Assembly: GCA_025057695.1 (NCBI GenBank)
Contig: JANWVB010000035.1
Location: 254 to 12,323, forward strand
Reading direction: 5' to 3'
DNA from: Patescibacteria group bacterium
Lineage (GTDB): Bacteria; Patescibacteriota; Microgenomatia; UBA8517
DNA length: 12,070 bases
The first letter of the stretch is position 1, and each line of letters begins with the position of its first letter. The position numbers were made by a program, and so were the translations under genes. The notes under the pieces were generated by a model. It worked only from the letters and a program-made list of their open reading frames with translations, searched no databases and had not been told where the DNA came from. Positions 7,354 through 12,070 of the stretch are shown in pieces.

Positions 7354-8696
7354 TGTGAAAGTATTACATCATAGATAGTTTGTCCTGATACGGGTATTGT
7401 TGTGTTCACATCTAAAAATCCTGAAGCGCTGGCATAGAGATAGTAGTTTGCATTTGACAATGAATCAAAAAAGACTTGTCCATAATCAGGATCTGTGTTT
7501 TGTCCTGATAGAATTGTTTGATTAAATGAACCATTGTCGCGAAGTGTAGCTGAGACCGAGGCAATTGGGACATTTGATGAGTTGGTAAATCTAATTAGTA
7601 AGCTATTAGGTGTTCTACTTGATAAAGCCAACCTTAAATTCGTATTTGCATTTGGGATTATTGTGATTGGGGTAAATGGATTTGTTCCTGAAAAGGTATA
7701 ATTGGAATTTGCAGGAAGGCTAATTGAATAATTATCCCACTCAAGATTATTGATTACTAAATTACCTTCTGAATTAGTAGCAAAAGAATTAGAATACTTA
7801 TAAACCGGATTATCATTTGTATCTGTGCCTATAATTTTTGTTCCTCTGATGTTAAGAGTTATATTTCCAAGAGGAGAAAAATTGCTTTCGCGGTTATTAG
7901 TGGTATTGATTGTTAATGTGCTTGTTCTATCTATAGTAAAACTTGCTTCTGTTAATTGTCCTTCCAAAACAGTTTGGTGCGGCTTAGTTGGATTTGCCAC
8001 TTCAGATGTGCTGTATGTTCTGTCAACGCTAAATCCGTTTTTAGTAGCTGTAATTTGGTAACACGAAGTGCAAACCGGCGCTCCGGGCAAGATTATTCTT
8101 CCATTTGCCGCAGTTTGAAGAGTTAGATTTACAGGCGGGTTTGTGTTTGGCGCTCTTATTTGCACTTCAGCTTGAGGCACAGGATTTCCATTTGCATTAA
8201 ATACCAGAATTGACAAAGTCCCACCACCCACAGTAGTTTCAACCCCGCGTGGAGCTATATCGGTAACAAAAATAACTGGATTTTTTCTTGATTTTGCTAT
8301 TCCTTCCCACGATACTGCCACTCTAACTCTTTTGTAATCGGTAGGAAGCAAATCATTTGGTGCGGTATTGTCAAATTCATCATCTACATACACGATATCA
8401 GTAGAAACAGTATAAGTAAGTCCATTTCTTCTTATTGTTTCTTCTTGTTCCAAAGGTCCGTTTGGTATACCACCTATAGTGCCTATGTTTTCGTAAGGCA
8501 AATTTTTGATTATTTCAATTTTTTCTTGTGCAATGTGCCGTGCTGTTATGCGCGCTCTGTTAAAACTAGTTAACAAATAGGAGCCTTTTATCAATGAAAA
8601 AACTACGTTTGCCAAGAGCAAAAATATTACAATGCCAATGATTGTCGCAAGAAGTGTTTGTCCGTTAATTAATTTTTTTCTGGCATGCACAATCAT
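7350..8696 (-). CDS. PilV-like minor pilin with C-terminal beta-domain array (candidate tip adhesin)
   Basis: The 448-residue product has the basic leader MIVHARKKLING, then QTLLATIIGIVIFLLL. Cleavage after Gly12 is expected, leaving Gln at +1 and Ala (not Glu) at +5. After the helix, 'ARITARHIAQEKIEIIKNLPYENIG' (48-72) is the typical PilV/GspI 'A-x-x-A-x-E-K-x-E-x-x-x-x-x-P-Y' pattern. Residues 80-148 look like the short pilin head. From about 159 onward there appear to be three carboxypeptidase-regulatory/CnaB-like beta domains (about 159-247, 259-357, 364-446), seen in 'LSILVFNANGNPVPQAEVQI' and 'LLIRFTNSSNVPIASVSATL'. The first also carries a CTSC pair (209-212). Typical PilV proteins are about 150-200 residues, so the array is an extension. 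It is the first gene of the - operon. A role in surface binding is inferred from architecture only. Confidence 0.85.
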   Translation of the reverse strand: MIVHARKKLINGQTLLATIIGIVIFLLLANVVFSLIKGSYLLTSFNRARITARHIAQEKIEIIKNLPYENIGTIGGIPNGPLEQEETIRRNGLTYTVSTDIVYVDDEFDNTAPNDLLPTDYKRVRVAVSWEGIAKSRKNPVIFVTDIAPRGVETTVGGGTLSILVFNANGNPVPQAEVQIRAPNTNPPVNLTLQTAANGRIILPGAPVCTSCYQITATKNGFSVDRTYSTSEVANPTKPHQTVLEGQLTEASFTIDRTSTLTINTTNNRESNFSPLGNITLNIRGTKIIGTDTNDNPVYKYSNSFATNSEGNLVINNLEWDNYSISLPANSNYTFSGTNPFTPITIIPNANTNLRLALSSRTPNSLLIRFTNSSNVPIASVSATLRDNGSFNQTILSGQNTDPDYGQVFFDSLSNANYYLYASASGFLDVNTTIPVSGQTIYDVILSQ

Positions 8697-8724
8697 TGCA
8701 ATTCAAGTATAGCATTGACATAAT
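8696..8724 (+). promoter_or_regulatory. Possible promoter of the pilMN operon
   Basis: TTGCAA (8696-8701) and CATAAT (8719-8724) are separated by 17 nt and predict a start near 8731, 12 nt before the ATG at 8743. It overlaps the - strand -10 candidate, so the two operons may compete for polymerase. A TTGACA at 8715-8720 has no matching -10 before the gene. Confidence 0.35.
8706..8711 (-). promoter_or_regulatory. Possible -10 box of the minor pilin operon
   Basis: TATACT reads on the - strand only 10 nt upstream of the ATG, so the predicted start is within a few bases of the codon and the mRNA would be nearly leaderless. No good -35 is visible at 16-18 nt. This is the best candidate in the 46-nt divergent gap. 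Confidence 0.28.
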
Positions 8725-8742
8725 GAATAAAATTGCGTTGTC

Positions 8743-10173
8743 ATGTTTAGAAAGTCTTTTATTTCAATTTTTTTTCACAAAAATAAGCTCTATGTTGTAC
8801 AGTTATCTTCTGACAAAAAGAAAGTAAAAAAGCACATATCAATTCCGATTGATAATGAAATAATAGTTGATGACAGAGTAAAAGACACTTCACTTCTCTC
8901 AAAAGTAATTGCCGATGTTTGGGAGAAGATGAAATTTAAAGAAAAATTTGTGGCGATTGCGATACCAGAATATTGCGCTTTTACAAAATTGATAAAAGTT
9001 CCCAAGATGCCAAACTCTGAACTTCATGAAGCAGTGTTATTGCAGAGCCAGGAATTTTTACCAAGTGAGAAAGAAAGATTTATTTTGGATTGGAAGATTG
9101 TGGATGATTTTCAAGATGAATACGAAGTTTTGGTAGTTGTGGTGAAGGAAAGTTTGCTTTTTGGTTACATAAAAGCCGTAGAAAAAGCAGGACTTTTTCC
9201 TCTTTTAGTTGAAATACCGTCTGTATCTTTGTCTCGATTGATGGGAGATAGCGAATCGGGAATTATGGTTTATGTTTTGGATCAAAGCGCAATTATTGTT
9301 TTTTCTAAAAAGGGCAAAATTATTGCAAGTTCGGTTTTATCCACTTTTGATTTTGAGGAAATATTTGTTACCGTGAAACGGATTTTGAATCATTACAAAG
9401 ATGTACCAGTAGATTCAATTAAGGTTGGCGGAAATTTAAATGTAAAGTCCGAACTTGTTCTGAATGGTTTAAGCAAGATGTGTCCCGACACTTCTTATGT
9501 AGACTTAAGTTTTAGTGGTCTTACGCGTGAGGAAACGCAAGATTATTTAATACCTTTGTCGATGCAAACCGTAGAACCATTGGAGCCTTTAGATGTTCAT
9601 AGTATTAATCTTTTGCCAGAAAGATTGCTTGTTAAATACAAAAACAAAGAATTAAGGTTGCGCTTATGGGGCTTGTTGTTGTCTGTGACGTTTTTTGTTT
9701 GGATTTGTTTATTTAGCGCGCTTGGTGTTTATTTTTACCTAAATCAAGCTTCAGTGAATCTTGAAAAACTGGTTGACAAAAATGCCATGACAAAAGAGCA
9801 AGAATTTGCCTTAAAGAGTTCTCAAGAAATTTCTTCTGTTACAACAAAAGTTTTAAATATAAAAAATGCGACCAGCTCACCTGTTGAGTTGCTTTCTATT
9901 ATTGAAAAAGCCCGCCCAAAAGGCGTTGTAGTAAGAGAATACAAATTAAACCTTGACAAAGGACAAGTTAATATAAAAGGCATTGCGCCCAATCGTTTAT
10001 TGTTAATTGAATTTAAACAAAATTTAAGTAGAAGTGAAAATGTACAAAATGTTCAGATCCCAATTTCGTCTTTTGAAGTTGATGCTAATTTGGAATTTGA
10101 CATTAGTTTTAGTTATATAACTAATGCCACAAAAATAGAACACAAAAATGATAAACAAAGACAATCAAAGTAA
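8743..10173 (+). CDS. pilM: PilM-PilN fusion protein, type IV pilus assembly
   Basis: The 476-residue product combines two components that are usually separate. Residues 1 to about 280 follow PilM (actin-like fold, cytoplasmic), for example 'VAIAIPEYCAFTKLIKVPKMP' and 'EAVLLQSQEFLPSEKE', which matches PilM's 'E-A-x-x-x-E-A-x-x-x-I-P' region. At 288-292 is 'INLLP', the motif at the start of PilN that docks onto PilM. It is followed by basic residues, a membrane helix (about 308-334) and a PilN-like extracytoplasmic part (335-460) of coiled-coil plus ferredoxin-like pattern ('SSPVELLSIIEKARPKGVVV'). No stop or frameshift separates the halves. The topology resembles GspL of type II secretion. 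The phosphate-binding motifs of PilM look degraded. The PilO-like gene overlaps the end by 26 nt. Family assignment is by pattern and context. Confidence 0.88.
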   Translation: MFRKSFISIFFHKNKLYVVQLSSDKKKVKKHISIPIDNEIIVDDRVKDTSLLSKVIADVWEKMKFKEKFVAIAIPEYCAFTKLIKVPKMPNSELHEAVLLQSQEFLPSEKERFILDWKIVDDFQDEYEVLVVVVKESLLFGYIKAVEKAGLFPLLVEIPSVSLSRLMGDSESGIMVYVLDQSAIIVFSKKGKIIASSVLSTFDFEEIFVTVKRILNHYKDVPVDSIKVGGNLNVKSELVLNGLSKMCPDTSYVDLSFSGLTREETQDYLIPLSMQTVEPLEPLDVHSINLLPERLLVKYKNKELRLRLWGLLLSVTFFVWICLFSALGVYFYLNQASVNLEKLVDKNAMTKEQEFALKSSQEISSVTTKVLNIKNATSSPVELLSIIEKARPKGVVVREYKLNLDKGQVNIKGIAPNRLLLIEFKQNLSRSENVQNVQIPISSFEVDANLEFDISFSYITNATKIEHKNDKQRQSK

Positions 10174-10882
10174 CAAAAGATATATGCACAATATTAAAGA
10201 ATTGCCTGATGATAAGGAAGATGTGGTTGTTACTGAAGCTGTCAAGAAATTACATTTGGGTACTCGTGTTCCTGAGTCTATAGATAAGCAAGTGTCTAAT
10301 AGCAATGATAGTCAAGGTTATATTGAAGTTTTTGAAGAATATAAAGAAAAAGTGATTTCTCTAAGGGAGGGTGTGTTGATAATAATGAATGTGGTCTCGA
10401 TAGCCATCTTGGCGTTTTTGTTGTTTAGACTTCCTTACGAAGCAAAGAAGGTTCATGATTTAAAAGTTGAAATCCAAAAAAATCAAAGCATTCAAAACAC
10501 CGAGATCGCAGGTATAGAGTTAGCAAAAGAAAAAACTGATAAATTAAAGAATTTGTTTTTAAACGATGAAGGCATTGTGCAATTTGTAAGCACGATTGAG
10601 TCTTTCAAACAAAAAAATCAGTCTTTTGTAAAAGTGGAATTTCCTTCACAAGAAGTTACAAAAGACAAAACTGGCAACATGACTATTCCTGTAATAATAG
10701 AATTATCTGGTAATTGGTTAGAGGTTGGGAAAGGTTTTTCAGAGATTGAGACACTTCCATACCTTTTTAGAGCGGTTTCAATAGATGTCAGGCCAAATAA
10801 GGTCGATCAAAATAAATTCGATGTTAAGTATGGGGGAGTTTTGTATGTTAACGAGCAAACACCAAAGACCAAAAATAGATAG
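10148..10882 (+). CDS. pilO: PilO-like type IV pilus assembly protein
   Basis: The 244-residue bitopic protein has a cytoplasmic N-terminus of about 73 residues, a membrane helix (about 75-95), a charged coiled coil (about 98-137, 'VHDLKVEIQKNQS') and a C-terminal alpha/beta domain (about 140-235). That is the PilO layout, although PilO usually has a much shorter cytoplasmic tail. PilO pairs with PilN to form the alignment subcomplex. 'SSFKQKN'-type helix and 'IPVIIELSGNWLEVGKGFSEIETLPYLFRAVSI' pattern (181-212) resemble the PilO ferredoxin-like core, but the assignment rests mainly on position after PilM-PilN. The start at 10148 overlaps the upstream gene by 26 nt; an alternative ATG at 10184 gives 232 residues with no overlap. 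Neither has a Shine-Dalgarno sequence. Confidence 0.78.
   Translation: MINKDNQSNKRYMHNIKELPDDKEDVVVTEAVKKLHLGTRVPESIDKQVSNSNDSQGYIEVFEEYKEKVISLREGVLIIMNVVSIAILAFLLFRLPYEAKKVHDLKVEIQKNQSIQNTEIAGIELAKEKTDKLKNLFLNDEGIVQFVSTIESFKQKNQSFVKVEFPSQEVTKDKTGNMTIPVIIELSGNWLEVGKGFSEIETLPYLFRAVSIDVRPNKVDQNKFDVKYGGVLYVNEQTPKTKNR
10832..10838 (+). promoter_or_regulatory. Strong Shine-Dalgarno fixing the start at 10845
   Basis: GGGGGAG ends 6 nt before the ATG at 10845, at ideal spacing. It lies inside the PilO-like gene and outranks the earlier in-frame ATGs at 10785, 10821 and 10830, the last of which overlaps the site itself. Confidence 0.55.
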
Positions 10883-11090
10883 ATTCACTTTTGCAATAAT
10901 TGCCACCTTTTGTGTGTTGGCAATAATTGTTTTGTGGACATTTCAGACTATTTTTTCTAGTATCATAATTTCTCAAGAGATTACAGGTTCAGATACAGAA
11001 TCAGAATTAAAGGTAAATCGTTTAAATGTTGACGAAGCTTATGAATTTGTTTTTGAAAAAGAGAAGAAGAGTTTATTTATTCAAGAATGA
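10845..11090 (+). CDS. Small single-pass membrane protein of unknown function between pilO and pilA
   Basis: The chosen start gives 81 residues: a basic N-terminus (MLTSKHQRPKIDR), one membrane helix (about 14-41) and an acidic extracytoplasmic tail (about 42-81, ending 'EKEKKSLFIQE'). The frame stays open upstream to an ATG at 10785, but those codons overlap PilO further and lack a ribosome site, whereas 10845 has a clear one. It overlaps pilO by 38 nt, implying translational coupling, and pilA begins 33 nt after its stop. No family was recognised. It occupies the place of pilP in the Gram-negative pilMNOPQ order, but it has no lipobox and no HR-type beta domain, so calling it PilP is unwarranted. 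It may be an accessory of the alignment complex. Confidence 0.68.
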   Translation: MLTSKHQRPKIDRFTFAIIATFCVLAIIVLWTFQTIFSSIIISQEITGSDTESELKVNRLNVDEAYEFVFEKEKKSLFIQE

Positions 11091-11100
11091 TAAGAATGAT
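11083..11100 (+). repeat. Perfect 9-bp tandem duplication spanning the stop codon
   Basis: AAGAATGAT occurs twice in direct succession (11083-11091 and 11092-11100). The first copy contains the TGA stop of the small membrane gene, so the duplication lengthens the spacer before pilA. It could be replication slippage with no function. Confidence 0.6.
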
Positions 11101-11123
11101 AAATTTTAGATAAAGTTTAGTAT

Positions 11124-11585
11124 ATGAAAACTTTTTTAACAAAAGGACTTACTTTGATAGAGCTTCTGTTGGTTATGGCAATAATAGGTATTTTATCATC
11201 TACATTGATAGTTGCTGTAAATCCTGCAAGACAACTTGCCAAAGCAAGAGATGCTCAACGCGAAGCAGATATTATTGCAATACTTAGCGCAATTTATCAA
11301 TATGCTTATGAACACAGTGGCGATTTGCCCGATACAGATGGTAATCCTAATACAAGCAATTTTCCAACAACATTAAGATGCATAGGGACAAATGCGACAT
11401 GTTTTGACTTGGCGCGCGCTGGCGATGGCGAAGATACAATTGTTCCTGACTATATGGCAGAAATACCTGTTGATCCTCAAACAGGTACTACTGCAAACAC
11501 TGGATATTTAATAATGGTAGACGCAAATGGCCGTTTAATTGCATCTGCCAGTGGGGAGACGAAAACCATTAGAATCACGAGGTAG
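11124..11585 (+). CDS. pilA: Type IV major-pilin-like protein (prepilin)
   Basis: The 153-residue product has a canonical class III leader MKTFLTKG, cleaved after Gly8, then LTLIELLLVMAIIGIL with Glu at +5 (residue 13) and the full alpha1-N hydrophobic helix. It continues into 'NPARQLAKARDAQREADI' (33-50), the amphipathic half of the helix and a pattern common in CPR pilins and TadE-unrelated pseudopilins. The globular domain is short (about 55-153), with a likely disulfide between C86 and C93 and a C-terminal beta section from 'AEIPVDPQTG' on. Of the four prepilin-like genes here it alone combines the canonical leader with a compact size, so it is the best candidate for the fibre subunit. 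It lies 33 nt after a small membrane gene. Whether another major pilin exists elsewhere is unknown. Confidence 0.9.
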   Translation: MKTFLTKGLTLIELLLVMAIIGILSSTLIVAVNPARQLAKARDAQREADIIAILSAIYQYAYEHSGDLPDTDGNPNTSNFPTTLRCIGTNATCFDLARAGDGEDTIVPDYMAEIPVDPQTGTTANTGYLIMVDANGRLIASASGETKTIRITR

Positions 11586-11632
11586 AAATTTTATTGTGCT
11601 TTTTTGAATTTTATGTCAAAGGTTGGATAAAG

Positions 11633-11660
11633 TTTGCCTATTTGTTGAAAAAGATATAAT
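11633..11660 (+). promoter_or_regulatory. Possible upstream promoter in the pilA-speD spacer
   Basis: A perfect TATAAT at 11655-11660 has a poor -35 (TTTGCC, 11633-11638, 16-nt spacing) and predicts a start near 11667. It would add a second, longer leader to speD. No structured RNA was recognised downstream. Confidence 0.3.
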
Positions 11661-11714
11661 CTATTTACAGCCAAAGTCTATCTTGTTTTATTTGGTCATC
11701 TTTTTATCCCAAAG

Positions 11715-11743
11715 TTGACCTTTTCTGAACTTTGTTATATTAT
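11715..11743 (+). promoter_or_regulatory. Predicted speD promoter
   Basis: TTGACC (11715-11720) and TATTAT (11738-11743) are each 5/6 matches to consensus and are spaced exactly 17 nt apart. The predicted start near 11750 gives a leader of about 47 nt. This is the best -35/-10 pair in the window. A short inverted repeat GGTCA/TGACC (11694-11698, 11716-11720) overlaps the -35 and could be an operator, but is short enough to be chance. Confidence 0.55.
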
Positions 11744-11796
11744 AGGACATAAGATTGAATAAATTTATACTCCTCTCCCGTTTATTTTGGTTCTTT

Positions 11797-12070
11797 ATGA
11801 AACAAAAATTTTCCAAAAAAAGTGTTGACACTGCAAATTTTGGTATGCATTTGATGCTTGATGCATATGGATCAAATCCAGAGCCTTTGAATGATATGCG
11901 AACGGTTTTTCGTTTTTTAGATGAGCTTCCAGCCAAAATTGGCATGCATAAACTAGCCGCTCCTTTTGTAGTTGACGCCAAAGAAACTGCGACAGGTAAG
12001 GATCCTGGCGGAGTGACTGGTTTTGTATTAATAGCTGAATCGCATATATCAATTCATACTTTTCCAAAAA
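11797..12070 (+). CDS. speD: S-adenosylmethionine decarboxylase proenzyme SpeD homologue (3' end outside window)
   Basis: The first 91 residues of a pyruvoyl-dependent decarboxylase are present. The signature 'ESHISIHTFP' (81-90) contains the self-cleavage site between Glu81 and Ser82. Ser82 becomes the pyruvoyl cofactor and His87 matches the processing histidine (five residues after the serine, as in the Thermotoga maritima enzyme). 'FGMHLMLDAYG' (15-25) is the usual first strand. Ser82 lies about 19 residues later than in the T. maritima protein because of a longer loop around 'GMHKLAAPFVVDA'. The usual product is decarboxylated AdoMet for spermidine synthesis, but related proteins have been shown to decarboxylate arginine or ornithine instead. 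The C-terminal half, including the later catalytic Cys, is not in the window. The ATG has no Shine-Dalgarno sequence, and the gene has its own promoter, separate from the pilus genes. Confidence 0.93.
   Translation, partial: MKQKFSKKSVDTANFGMHLMLDAYGSNPEPLNDMRTVFRFLDELPAKIGMHKLAAPFVVDAKETATGKDPGGVTGFVLIAESHISIHTFPK

Noticed and set aside
7825..8061. Open frame of 78 codons on + inside the PilV-like gene
   Set aside because: It is antisense to a well supported pilin gene and has no ribosome site or partner gene.
8715..8720. Perfect TTGACA as the -35 of pilMN
   Set aside because: A -10 at 16-18 nt would fall on the start codon and has no match, so the TTGCAA/CATAAT pair is preferred.
10785..10844. 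Upstream in-frame extension (20 codons) of the small membrane gene
   Set aside because: It would deepen the overlap with pilO, and the strong Shine-Dalgarno at 10832-10838 points to the ATG at 10845.
11586..11796. Possible riboswitch or small RNA in the 211-nt spacer before speD
   Set aside because: I looked for AdoMet or polyamine-responsive RNA folds and found only two candidate promoters and short A/T-rich repeats, no stable conserved structure.
11688..12067. Two overlapping - strand open frames at the right edge
   Set aside because: They are antisense to speD, whose catalytic motif is unmistakable, and cover its promoter.
1..12070. CRISPR arrays, insertion sequences, att sites, tRNA genes
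   Set aside because: I saw no regularly spaced repeats, transposase-like frames, long terminal inverted repeats or tRNA cloverleaf/TTCGANTC patterns.

Overview
The window looks like a chromosomal piece of a low-GC, small-genome bacterium of the Patescibacteria (Candidate Phyla Radiation), possibly Microgenomates-like. The lineage is inferred from overall protein style: the pilin leader and the adjoining 'NPARQLAKARDAQREAD' region, the compact type IV pilus locus without secretin genes, short spacers and overlaps, and the scarcity of Shine-Dalgarno sequences. It was not established by any search. TGA and TAA/TAG all act as ordinary stops, so the UGA-to-glycine code of Gracilibacteria/Absconditabacteria is not in use.

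Layout. Positions 2-1294 (+) hold the 3' end of miaA (tRNA dimethylallyltransferase) and a gene for an AI-2E/PerM-family membrane protein, followed by a weak terminator-like hairpin. Positions 1379-1783 (+) are the RNase P RNA gene rnpB, with a perfect 13-bp terminal helix and a TATAAT box whose predicted start falls on the first base of that helix. A small two-helix membrane protein (1833-2051) follows. From 2125 to 11585 runs a type IV pilus locus: pilB and pilC plus a small unknown membrane-anchored protein on +; a three-gene minor pilin operon on - (8696 to 5356: PilV-like, PilW-like, PilX-like); then, divergently on +, a PilM-PilN fusion, a PilO-like protein, a small membrane protein and a major-pilin-like pilA. 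The window ends inside speD, a pyruvoyl-dependent AdoMet decarboxylase homologue with its own good promoter.

How the parts work together. PilB is the extension ATPase and PilC the inner platform. The PilM-PilN fusion and the PilO-like protein would form the alignment and assembly subcomplex. PilA is the candidate fibre subunit. The three minor pilins are candidates for the tip or priming complex; one of them carries a long C-terminal array that looks like Ig/CnaB-type beta domains. No PilP/PilQ secretin module, retraction ATPase (PilT) or prepilin peptidase (PilD) is present here. The absence of PilP/PilQ fits a cell without a classical outer membrane; the other two may be encoded elsewhere.

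Nothing here is clearly a new defence or mobile system. The most unusual points are the PilM-PilN fusion with a degraded actin-like nucleotide site, the inverted minor-pilin cassette in which two of three pilins lack the canonical Glu+5, and two small unrecognised membrane proteins embedded in the pilus locus.
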